From NCBI GenBank assembly GCA_001464495.1, contig LNDZ01000017.1:62001-126000 (forward strand): a stretch of 64,000 bases of DNA, written 5' to 3'. The translations under genes were made by a program, and so were the position numbers. Each line of letters begins with the position of its first letter. Position 1 is the first letter of the stretch. Source of the stretch: Betaproteobacteria bacterium Ga0074130. Lineage in GTDB: Bacteria; Pseudomonadota; Gammaproteobacteria; Burkholderiales; Rhodocyclaceae. Under the pieces are notes generated by a model that saw only the letters and a program-made list of their open reading frames with translations, made no database searches and was not told the DNA's origin. This document shows positions 30,733 to 39,108 of this stretch, piece after piece.

Positions 30733-32436
30733 ATGACTGTCAGTACGCCATCGCGCCGCCCCATCGGGCAGATTCTGATCAACCAAGGACTGATCACAGA
30801 AGATCAGCTGCGCATTGTGCTGCTAGAGCAGATGCGCTCAAACCAGCCGGTCGGCAAACTGCTCGTTCAGCTGGGATTTGTCTCCGAAGCCACACTGCGC
30901 GATGCGCTGAGTGAATCGCTAGGCCAACGTGCAGTCGATTTGGCCCATGTGATTATTGACGGCGCTGCGCTCAAGCTCGTGCCGATTGAGCTTGCGCGTC
31001 AATATCGCTTCATGCCCATCGACTACGATGTAGATGGGCACCGGCTGACCATCGCCATCACCGATCCAAATAATATTGTCGCCCTCGACAAGCTGCGCAA
31101 CCTGACGCAGGGCGAGCTGGAGATCGACACACTGATCGCAGGCGAATCGGATATCTCGCGTGCAATAGACCTGTACTACGGTCATGAGCTGTCGATTGAC
31201 GGCATCCTGCATGAGATCGAAACCGGCGAAATTGACTACCGCTCGATGGTTAGTCGTCTTGACGAATACAGTCAGCCTGTCGTGCGCCTTGTCGATGCCT
31301 TGCTGACCGATGCCGTGAAGCGTGAAGCTTCGGACATTCACTTCGAGCCTGAGGCCAGCTTCCTACGCATCCGCTATCGAGTTGATGGCATCTTGCGGCA
31401 AATCCGTTCGCTGCATAAGTCTTACTGGGCAGCCATGGCGGTGCGGATCAAGGTCATCAGCGGCATGAACATTGCCGAAACCCGAGCACCGCAAGACGGC
31501 CGCATCTCAATCAATGTCAGCGGCCGTGAAGTGGACTTCCGGGTAGCCGCACAACCGACGATCCATGGCGAGAACATCGTCTTGCGTATTCTCGACCGCC
31601 AAAAAGGCATCGTCCCTCTAGATGCACTGGGGCTGGACGATCAACAGAATGAACTGCTACAGAAGATGATCGCCCGCCCGGAGGGCATCATTCTGGTCAC
31701 AGGCCCAACGGGTAGCGGCAAGACCACCACGCTGTACTCGGTGCTCAACCATATCAATCAGGAAGGGGTCAACATCATGACCCTTGAAGACCCGGTTGAA
31801 TATCCGATGGTACTGGTACGCCAAACCTCTGTCGCCGAATCTGCAAAGCTCGACTTTGCCAACGGCATTCGCTCCATGATGCGCCAAGATCCGGATGTCA
31901 TCCTCGTGGGTGAAATCCGTGATGCAGATACAGCAGAAATGGCATTCCGCGCAGCAATGACGGGGCACCAGGTGTACTCAACCTTGCACACCAACTCGGC
32001 CATTGGCGCCATTCCTCGCCTGCTCGACATTGGTGTGCTTCCAGACATCATGGCAGGCAATATCATTGGTGTCGTTGCGCAGCGTCTGGTCAGGCGCCTA
32101 TGCCCGCATTGCCGTACGGCCTATCGCGCCACGCCGGCTGAAGCGCAAATTCTGGGCTGCACGGCTGACGAGGCCCCCGTCATCTACAAATCAGGCACCT
32201 GCGAACTGTGTGATTACCAAGGCTACAAGGGTCGCTTGGCAATCATGGAAGTCCTGCGCATGAATGCCGACATTGACGAACTGATTGCCCAACGCGCAAC
32301 CGCACGTGAAATCAAAAAAGCAGCGCAAAAGAGCGGCTTCTGCAGCTTGGCGGAAGATGCTGTCAGGCGTGTACTCGAAGGTACAACCTCGCTAGATGAG
32401 GTCAGTCGCGTTATCGATATGACGGAGCGCATGTAA
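30733..32436 (+). CDS. mshE: Pilus assembly ATPase MshE with N-terminal MshEN domain
   Basis: Cytoplasmic GspE/PilB-family ATPase that powers pilus extension. The N-terminal MshEN domain (about 10-70) has two similar motifs, RPIGQILINQGLI and QPVGKLLVQLGFV; in Vibrio MshE this domain binds c-di-GMP. The ATPase part has Walker A GPTGSGKTTT, the Asp box TLEDPVEYPM, Walker B DVILVGEIRD and a CxxC-type zinc site (CPHC and CELC). I start at the ATG at 30733; an in-frame TTG at 30721 sits right behind a GAGGGA and is possible. It overlaps mshG by one base. Confidence 0.94.
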   Translation: MTVSTPSRRPIGQILINQGLITEDQLRIVLLEQMRSNQPVGKLLVQLGFVSEATLRDALSESLGQRAVDLAHVIIDGAALKLVPIELARQYRFMPIDYDVDGHRLTIAITDPNNIVALDKLRNLTQGELEIDTLIAGESDISRAIDLYYGHELSIDGILHEIETGEIDYRSMVSRLDEYSQPVVRLVDALLTDAVKREASDIHFEPEASFLRIRYRVDGILRQIRSLHKSYWAAMAVRIKVISGMNIAETRAPQDGRISINVSGREVDFRVAAQPTIHGENIVLRILDRQKGIVPLDALGLDDQQNELLQKMIARPEGIILVTGPTGSGKTTTLYSVLNHINQEGVNIMTLEDPVEYPMVLVRQTSVAESAKLDFANGIRSMMRQDPDVILVGEIRDADTAEMAFRAAMTGHQVYSTLHTNSAIGAIPRLLDIGVLPDIMAGNIIGVVAQRLVRRLCPHCRTAYRATPAEAQILGCTADEAPVIYKSGTCELCDYQGYKGRLAIMEVLRMNADIDELIAQRATAREIKKAAQKSGFCSLAEDAVRRVLEGTTSLDEVSRVIDMTERM

Positions 32437-33635
32437 TGCCCTTGTATTCCTACAAGGCAATGAATGTGATGGGCCGAACTGTCAATGGCCAGATGGACGC
32501 AGTCAATGAAATTGATCTGGAAATGCGTCTGCGTCGCATGGAGCTGGATTTCATCAATGGCAAACCAATTCAAAACCGCAGCCTGTTTGCCGGCAAGGTC
32601 CCTCGCCGCGAACTAATCAACTTTTGTTTCCACTTGGAACAGCTGATACGCGCCGGGGTGCCCATTCTCGACGCTTTAGCTGATCTGCGCGACAGCATCG
32701 AACATCCCCGATTCCGTGAAATTATCGCGGGTATGATCGAAAGTATCGAGGGCGGAAAAACCCTCTCTGGCTCGATGGAAGAGCACAAGGAAGCCTTTGA
32801 TGATGTGTTCAGAAACCTCGTTCAGGCGGGTGAAAACAGCGGCACCCTAGCGGACGTATTACGCAACCTATTTGAAACGCTCAAATGGCATGACGAACTG
32901 AGCTCGCAGACCAAGAAGCTGATGATGTACCCTGCCTTCATGGGAGTCATCGTTGTCGCCGTGTTTTTCTTCATGATGATGTACCTTGTTCCCAAGCTGA
33001 CAGGCTTCATCCGCAACATGGGACAAGAAATCCCGACCCAGACCAAAATTTTGATCGGCCTTTCAGAGATTTTCGTGCAGTACTGGTACCTCATTCTGAC
33101 ACTGCCAGTTCTTGCAGGCTTTGGCTTCTACATCGCGCTACGAGTCAACCCATCAGTTCGCTACAAGTTTGACGCTTTCAAGCTCAAGCTGCCAGTGCTG
33201 GGAGACATCCAGCGAAAGATCATATTGGCCCGCTTTGCCAGTACCTTCTCCATGATGTACGGCTCTGGTATTTCAATTCTTGAAACCATTCGCACCACCG
33301 AGCACGTGGTTGGTAATGTTGTGATTCGTGAAGCCATTGAACATGCAGGCCGCCTGATTGAAGAAGGACAAAATGTCACGCTGGCGTTTCAGAGTGTCGG
33401 GATGTTCCCACCACTTGTGATCCGCATGTTGCGGGTTGGTGAAAACACGGGTGGTCTAGATACTGCATTGACCAATGTGGCGTATTTTTTTAGCCGCGAC
33501 GTGAAAGAGGCCATTGAAAAACTGCAGGCGATGATTGAGCCCGCCATGACCATCATCGTTGGCGTAATCCTTGGTTGGGTCATGATTTCGGTGCTCGGCC
33601 CCATTTACGACATCATCACAAAGCTGAAGACCTGA
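32436..33635 (+). CDS. mshG: Pilus inner-membrane platform protein MshG
   Basis: GspF/PilC-type polytopic platform protein (399 residues) that couples the ATPase MshE to pilin assembly. It has two homologous cytoplasmic GspF domains (about 60-185 and 265-385) and three membrane spans near 172-192, 215-240 and 370-395. FCFHLEQLIRAGVPILDAL and FASTFSMMYGSGISILE are the paired signatures. It overlaps mshE as TAATG, and the next gene follows after four bases. Confidence 0.94.
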   Translation: MPLYSYKAMNVMGRTVNGQMDAVNEIDLEMRLRRMELDFINGKPIQNRSLFAGKVPRRELINFCFHLEQLIRAGVPILDALADLRDSIEHPRFREIIAGMIESIEGGKTLSGSMEEHKEAFDDVFRNLVQAGENSGTLADVLRNLFETLKWHDELSSQTKKLMMYPAFMGVIVVAVFFFMMMYLVPKLTGFIRNMGQEIPTQTKILIGLSEIFVQYWYLILTLPVLAGFGFYIALRVNPSVRYKFDAFKLKLPVLGDIQRKIILARFASTFSMMYGSGISILETIRTTEHVVGNVVIREAIEHAGRLIEEGQNVTLAFQSVGMFPPLVIRMLRVGENTGGLDTALTNVAYFFSRDVKEAIEKLQAMIEPAMTIIVGVILGWVMISVLGPIYDIITKLKT

Positions 33636-33639
33636 CCCC

Positions 33640-35184
33640 ATGCCGGACCATCGCATTCTCATCCTCGACGCTAGCAAGTTGACGGCCTATGCTTGGCATA
33701 AGGGACAAGTAAGGGTCGAGGCAGAGTTTAGGCCAGAAGAAACCGGATTTGAGGCCCTACGGCCTTACCTGAAAACCCATATCACCAGCCTCTTTCACCT
33801 GCTCGTCGATCTGCCTGACGAGAGCTTCCAGCAGGACACCCTCCCGCACGTTGTTGGCAGCGACCGTCGTGCGCTGCTTGCACGCAAGCTAACCCAAAAC
33901 TTCTTTGGTACGCCCTATACGCTTGCCATCAGTCTAGGCAGAGAGAAGGAAGGGCGGAAGGATGAGCGCTTCCTGTTTACGGCGCTTACACGACCACAGA
34001 GCATTGACCCATGGATTGCGGTCATTGGGGAAACAGGTGCCGCATTAGCCGGGATTTATTCACCGGCACAAACACTACCCTCTCTGATCGGCAAAGAGGC
34101 GGCCGGTAACCCGCACTTGGTGCTGATGACACTGACGCAGGGAGGTCTGCGTCAGAGCCACTATGTCGCTGGGCAGCTGCGCTTCTCTCGCCTGACGCAG
34201 CTGGCTACCGGCTCCATCGAAGAGGCTGCTATCAGCACAGTTGAGGAAGCCACCAAGATTCATCAATATCTTGTGGGGCAACGGCTGGTCACGCGCGGCC
34301 AGAAAATGCCCGTGCTTTTCCTCGCTACGCAGCAGGATATCGCCTACCTCGAGCAAGCATGTCAGGACACTGAAGACACTGACTTCCGCTTTATGGACAT
34401 CAGTGATGCCTGCAAGGCATCGAACTTCAAGTCGGTGTTGATGGATAGTCACATCGACCCACTGATGGCGCACCTGCTGGTTCAGAAAATTCCAGCCGAC
34501 CAATATGCCCCGCCAGAACTGCGGCAGAACTATCGCCGCTGGCAGGCCCGACTAGCGATCAAGGCACTCTCGCTGCTTCTACTTGCAGTCAGCCTGCTGT
34601 ACGTTGCACGCTCCGCGGTTGAGGTTTATTCGAACAACAGCAAGGCTGAAGAATCGTCCCTTGCTCGCACTGCAGCTCAAGCCAGTTACGACGCACTCGT
34701 TCGGTCACTCCCCGTTGTTGCAGTTAACCCGGATCATTTGCGCGCGCTCATTGAACGCTGGCAAGAGCTCAAGCAGAACTCGCCCGACTTTGAAAAGTCG
34801 CTTGCGCCATTAAGTCATGCCCTGCAGCTCAATGCCATGGTTGAGCTGACCAATCTTGATTGGCGCATCAGCAAATCCCCTGACGATGCGCGTGCGGCCA
34901 TCACTCAGCCAGTCGCCCCAGGCCAAAGTAGCAATGCCAATTACATCGTTATAGATATTGAAGCGCAATTACCTTCAGCACTACGGGGGGACCGCCGCGC
35001 ACAGAGTGAGATCATTGATCAGTTTGTCGAGTCAATGAAACGCGACGATCAGGACAATATCCGCATCCTGCAAAAGCCCTTCGAGACAGACTCTGGCAAG
35101 TCGCTCAGGACTGGTAACGATAGTCGTAGCGCAGCCACTCCGCTTAACTTCACTGTCCGTTACTGGCGAAAGCTGACGCCATGA
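33640..35184 (+). CDS. GspL/PilM-PilN-like assembly protein (MshI position)
   Basis: A 514-residue protein with a cytoplasmic part (about 1-305), one membrane span (about 312-330) and a periplasmic part (about 335-510). The arrangement matches a GspL-like fusion of an actin-like PilM domain with a PilN-like anchor, and the place after mshG fits MshI. Sequence identity to PilM is not obvious by eye, so the assignment rests on layout and position. The periplasmic part starts with a helical coiled segment. It overlaps the next gene by four bases. Confidence 0.65.
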   Translation: MPDHRILILDASKLTAYAWHKGQVRVEAEFRPEETGFEALRPYLKTHITSLFHLLVDLPDESFQQDTLPHVVGSDRRALLARKLTQNFFGTPYTLAISLGREKEGRKDERFLFTALTRPQSIDPWIAVIGETGAALAGIYSPAQTLPSLIGKEAAGNPHLVLMTLTQGGLRQSHYVAGQLRFSRLTQLATGSIEEAAISTVEEATKIHQYLVGQRLVTRGQKMPVLFLATQQDIAYLEQACQDTEDTDFRFMDISDACKASNFKSVLMDSHIDPLMAHLLVQKIPADQYAPPELRQNYRRWQARLAIKALSLLLLAVSLLYVARSAVEVYSNNSKAEESSLARTAAQASYDALVRSLPVVAVNPDHLRALIERWQELKQNSPDFEKSLAPLSHALQLNAMVELTNLDWRISKSPDDARAAITQPVAPGQSSNANYIVIDIEAQLPSALRGDRRAQSEIIDQFVESMKRDDQDNIRILQKPFETDSGKSLRTGNDSRSAATPLNFTVRYWRKLTP

Positions 35185-35813
35185 GCCAACTCAAACAAGA
35201 ACTGACCCTGGTACGCTGGCCCCTTGTTGGCTTGGGCTTATCACTCGCCATTTCATCGGCTATCGCTGCCACTGCATGGCATTACACCCAGCAGTCTGCG
35301 CGCGCAGCAATGCTCGCAAAGCAAGATGCAGAGAGCGTGCAGAATCAAGCGCAGCAATTGCGGCAAGACGAGCAAGGTATTCGAGAAAAAATAGCTGAGT
35401 ACACGACCTTGGCCGCCAAAGGCATCATTAGTCCGGAAAAGCGCCTCGACTGGGTAGACCTGCTGAAACAAATACAAGTCGAGCGCAAGCTGCTCGGGCT
35501 TGAGTATGAAATTGCCCCCCAAGTCACACTACCGAATGGCGTAGTGTCATTCATGCCACCCGGACACGACCTGCTCTCTAGCACCATGCAGTTGCGCATG
35601 CCGCTGCTGCATGAGGAAGACCTGACCCGACTGCTCAGTGATCTCAAGGCAAAGGCCCCGGTCTTTATTCGCCCCAAGGGCTGCCGTATCGGCCGTGCCG
35701 TCGCCAGCGACACGCTCGACAACGACACGGGCATTCCACCGCAGTTAATAGCCGAATGCCAAATCGACTGGATCACTATCCGTGACAAAAATGTGCCCGG
35801 AGGTCCTAAATGA
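35181..35813 (+). CDS. PilO/MshJ-like inner-membrane assembly protein
   Basis: A 210-residue protein with a short cytoplasmic N-terminus, one membrane span (about 13-33), a coiled coil (about 38-75) and a compact periplasmic domain. That is the PilO/GspM layout, and the position after the PilM/N-like gene supports it. The C-terminus has a conserved-looking RPKGCRIGRA and ECQIDWITI. It overlaps both neighbours by four bases (ATGA), so the alignment-complex genes are translationally coupled. Confidence 0.65.
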   Translation: MSQLKQELTLVRWPLVGLGLSLAISSAIAATAWHYTQQSARAAMLAKQDAESVQNQAQQLRQDEQGIREKIAEYTTLAAKGIISPEKRLDWVDLLKQIQVERKLLGLEYEIAPQVTLPNGVVSFMPPGHDLLSSTMQLRMPLLHEEDLTRLLSDLKAKAPVFIRPKGCRIGRAVASDTLDNDTGIPPQLIAECQIDWITIRDKNVPGGPK

Positions 35814-36253
35814 AGATCTACGTTCAGCTCAATATCTCCCTCTGCCTAATGCTTGCCACTCTTGCAGCACAAGCTGCTGAAACCTTTACACCCCAGCTTG
35901 GCAAGCTGTTTCTCCAGCCGGACAAGCGCGTATCACTCGAGCGCCAACGTCTTTACAATATCCGTGAAACCGAAAATCTAGAGTCAGAAACACTGACGGT
36001 GAACGGTATTGTTCAGCGTAGTGGTGGCAAACACACCGTGTGGCTCAATCAAAAAGCGCAGCATGAAAACAGCAAGAGCACACCGCTTCAAGTTCAGCTC
36101 AACCGACGCGCCCCGGCTCAGGCATCCATACAGGATGGGCAGGAAAGCACAACCCGCCTGAAAGTAGGCGAGGTTCACAACCGTTCGACCCAGGAAGCCC
36201 GCGATGTTGTCCCTCAGGATGCGCTCCAAACAGGCAAACCAAGTAAGCGCTAA
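35810..36253 (+). CDS. MshK/PilP-like periplasmic pilus protein
   Basis: A 147-residue exported protein with a signal peptide (about 1-22, cut after AQAA). The segment TLTVNGIVQRSGGKHTVWLN resembles the short HR-type domain of MshK/PilP/GspC proteins, which link the inner-membrane complex to the secretin. The C-terminal third is polar and low in structure. It overlaps the pseudopilin gene downstream by 50 bases. Confidence 0.6.
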   Translation: MKIYVQLNISLCLMLATLAAQAAETFTPQLGKLFLQPDKRVSLERQRLYNIRETENLESETLTVNGIVQRSGGKHTVWLNQKAQHENSKSTPLQVQLNRRAPAQASIQDGQESTTRLKVGEVHNRSTQEARDVVPQDALQTGKPSKR

Positions 36254-38330
36254 TCGTCGCCGCCGAGAGCATAAGGCTCAAAGCGGCTATGCATTGGTCA
36301 TAATGCTGGTACTACTGATCGCAGCGAGTGTGTATGCCATCGTGGATCGAGCAACTTTTTTATCCCAGAAAAATCAGATTACGGCAAGTAGTGGGGATGC
36401 TTTGCAACAAGCTAAGGAAGCGTTACTTGCTTTTGCAGCGACTTACTCAGATCAACATTCTGATGAGGTATTCGGCTACCTACCCTGCCCTGACAGGACA
36501 GGTGATGGCATATCAGATGCGAATTTAAATGGTACTGAATGCGGCGCTGCAGGTGGCACTGTGGTTGGCCTTCTTCCTTGGAGAACGCTAGGCCTGGAAG
36601 ATCTGCGTGACGCACAAGGTAATTGCCTGTGGTACGCCGTCTCTGGCAATTACAAAGCCTCCGCAAGCAGTAAGGTCACCGGTATGAACTGGGACCAGCA
36701 AGCCATGATCACCGTGCGCGACCATTTAGGAAGTGTGCTGGCTGCGCCACAAAGCTTGACCGAAACCAGCGGCGGTGCTGCCGCTGTCATCTTCCTACCC
36801 AATCAACCACTAAGCACACAAAATCGTGTTGCGGACACAAGTGTTGCCTGTGGCATGAGCCCTGCTGCAAACCCCACCAATCAATTCATTGAAAGCCTCA
36901 CCGATCTGGCCACAGCAATCGTAGGACAGCCCGGCTCAACAACAAACAACGACCAATTGGCCTGGATCAGTCCGAAAGAAATTTTTACACGAGTAAAAGC
37001 TAGAAAAGGGAGCATCCTGCCAGAGCTGGTGTACTCATTGGAAAGAAGCCGGACAGAGTTAAACAACTATTTCGGTACGTTGACCAGCTTACCTACACCA
37101 GCAAACCCTACTGCCAATGGTTCGCTTACTTATGGCTATCTACCGACATCAATCACTGCCCTATCAACATCAGCTCTTAGCAACTATCTGACTAATTGGC
37201 GCTCACTTTTTCGATATGCTGTATGCACCAGTGGTACAAAGTGCATAACGGTTATTAACGGGTCTCCTGCCAGTACAACACTCTGTACAGGTGCTCTCTA
37301 TTTTGTTGGTGAAAAAGGTGCTACTGGCCCGCGCACCACTGCCGAAGTCTCAATTCTCGGTGAGTCGATTTTCGCAACAACCATTTTCAATAACCCCTTA
37401 AGTTCAAGCATCGTTATCAGTGACCCTAAGGTTTCTGCCCCGGCAACAGTCACGTGCCTCAACCCCCTTCCTACAACGCCTCCAGCCCCAATCACGACGA
37501 CGGACACCTTCTCCACCACTCAAATCACAGGCGGTGGCGCAATCGCATCGACAGGAAATGGCTCACTAATTCTCGGCTCCGGCACAAGTAATGTGTTTGG
37601 ATGTTCGTGGCATCCAAATTCAGTGACGATTTCGAGTGGATTCAGCACCTATTTCACTTACGAGATTGATAACCGTGGTGAAGGCTTTGTCTTTGCGCTG
37701 GCTGATGCCACAAACAACACATCACCAAGCATGTGCGGAAAGAGTGGTGCCTCTCTAGGTTATTCAGGCGATAACGGAACAACAACACCGATCAAGCCGC
37801 CTAAGATTGGCCTTGAAGTAGACACACGTGTGACTGGCGGTCAGCAGACCAGTAGAGGCGACCCCTCCAGCCGCCATGTTGGTTTTGTCTTCTGGGCAGG
37901 TGACTCGCCAACCGACGATCTTGACAATGTTCACGGTAGCTCGGTTTGCGCAACGGCAGGTAGCCCTTGCAATAAGAAGGCTACTGGAGAAGTATTTGCC
38001 AGTAGCTCTATAGCCAATACTGGCGTCACCTACCATGTACGTCTGGACATCATCCCAGATACTGCTGTTGCTCAGCGCTACCAACTGAAGGCCTACATCA
38101 CCCCGAGCACACTCGCCAAGTCCTACTGTGAGCTCGATGATACGAGCACAGTTGTAGATATCAATAGCGCTACGTGTCTAGCCCGACCGGCATCCTCCCT
38201 TGCCAGCATTGCTGCCACACTCGATACCACAATGACAAAAGCGTACATTGGCTTCACAGTTGGGCAAGCGAGTGGCGGAGCATCCACGGGTCAAGTCATC
38301 ATCGATAACTTTTCGGCACAGGAAAAATGA
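36204..38330 (+). CDS. Large minor pseudopilin with C-terminal lectin-like domain
   Basis: A 708-residue protein that I read as a tip-type minor pilin. A basic leader ends in QSG, then YALVIMLVLLIAASVYAIV, so prepilin peptidase would cut after about Gly28. Residue +5 is Ile, not Glu, as in GspK-type tip subunits. Next comes EALLAFAATY and a YLPCPD-LPWRTLGL block that recurs in the next gene. From about residue 430 a concanavalin-like/L-type lectin fold is suggested by GEGFVFALADA, KIGLEVDTRV, RHVGFVFWAG and TYHVRLDI. Its base composition looks AT-richer than its neighbours. The ATG has AGGA upstream inside the preceding gene. Confidence 0.75.
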   Translation: MLSLRMRSKQANQVSANRRRREHKAQSGYALVIMLVLLIAASVYAIVDRATFLSQKNQITASSGDALQQAKEALLAFAATYSDQHSDEVFGYLPCPDRTGDGISDANLNGTECGAAGGTVVGLLPWRTLGLEDLRDAQGNCLWYAVSGNYKASASSKVTGMNWDQQAMITVRDHLGSVLAAPQSLTETSGGAAAVIFLPNQPLSTQNRVADTSVACGMSPAANPTNQFIESLTDLATAIVGQPGSTTNNDQLAWISPKEIFTRVKARKGSILPELVYSLERSRTELNNYFGTLTSLPTPANPTANGSLTYGYLPTSITALSTSALSNYLTNWRSLFRYAVCTSGTKCITVINGSPASTTLCTGALYFVGEKGATGPRTTAEVSILGESIFATTIFNNPLSSSIVISDPKVSAPATVTCLNPLPTTPPAPITTTDTFSTTQITGGGAIASTGNGSLILGSGTSNVFGCSWHPNSVTISSGFSTYFTYEIDNRGEGFVFALADATNNTSPSMCGKSGASLGYSGDNGTTTPIKPPKIGLEVDTRVTGGQQTSRGDPSSRHVGFVFWAGDSPTDDLDNVHGSSVCATAGSPCNKKATGEVFASSSIANTGVTYHVRLDIIPDTAVAQRYQLKAYITPSTLAKSYCELDDTSTVVDINSATCLARPASSLASIAATLDTTMTKAYIGFTVGQASGGASTGQVIIDNFSAQEK

Positions 38331-39043
38331 GATTACCCAAATACCATGCCAAAGGCTTCACCCTTGCCGAACTCGCGATTGTGCTTGTCATCGTTGCTTT
38401 GCTCATTGGCGGATTACTGATCCCCCTGTCCACACAAAAAGATGTGAGCAGTCTAAAAGAAACTCAAGCGACGCTTAATGAGGCTAGGGAAGCATTACTC
38501 GGCTTTGCGATGGTGAATGGCTACCTACCCTGCCCTGCACCTGTGGACTTTTCGACCAATGGTGCCGAGGGGCCTCGCACAGGCGATACCTGCAACGACA
38601 CGCAAGGCTTTCTGCCATGGCAAACCTTGGGAATCGGCCGCTTTGATGCGTGGTCACATCACTTGCGCTATAGCGTCACCCCGGCGTTCTCTCGTACGGG
38701 CACGAACAAGTTCACACTGAGCTCAGTCGGCACCATCACAGTAAATACACGCAACCAAGCTGGTAATGTCACACCCCTTGCGACTCAAGTCCCAGCTGTC
38801 ATCATGAGCTTTGGTAAGAGTGCCCACTGGGCTTATGGCGAAACTGGCGTGCAAACTGGAGATACCTCTGCGACCAACGTTGATGAAGACGTAAATGGCA
38901 GCACGGGTGCTGGCACCACGTTCTTCAGCCGTAATCAAACTTCGGACACCGGGACTACTGGTGGGGAGTTTGATGATCAGGTCGTATGGTTGCCAACAAA
39001 CCTGCTTTTTAACCGCATGATTACTGCTGGAAAACTGCCTTGA
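38327..39043 (+). CDS. Type IV prepilin-like minor pilin
   Basis: A 238-residue prepilin with a class III leader: KG followed by FTLAELAIVLVIVALLIGG, with the +5 Glu present. The mature part has the same EALLGFAMVNGYLPCPA and GFLPWQTLGI blocks as the preceding large pseudopilin, so the two are paralogues that may sit together in the pilus tip. It overlaps the previous gene by four bases. It is the last pilus structural gene of the main operon. Confidence 0.85.
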   Translation: MRLPKYHAKGFTLAELAIVLVIVALLIGGLLIPLSTQKDVSSLKETQATLNEAREALLGFAMVNGYLPCPAPVDFSTNGAEGPRTGDTCNDTQGFLPWQTLGIGRFDAWSHHLRYSVTPAFSRTGTNKFTLSSVGTITVNTRNQAGNVTPLATQVPAVIMSFGKSAHWAYGETGVQTGDTSATNVDEDVNGSTGAGTTFFSRNQTSDTGTTGGEFDDQVVWLPTNLLFNRMITAGKLP

Positions 39044-39108
39044 CCAACTTGCAAGCAACTGAGAAACTAGGTTTAACAACGGCATTAATGCAAGGCGTGG
39101 ATTGACAG

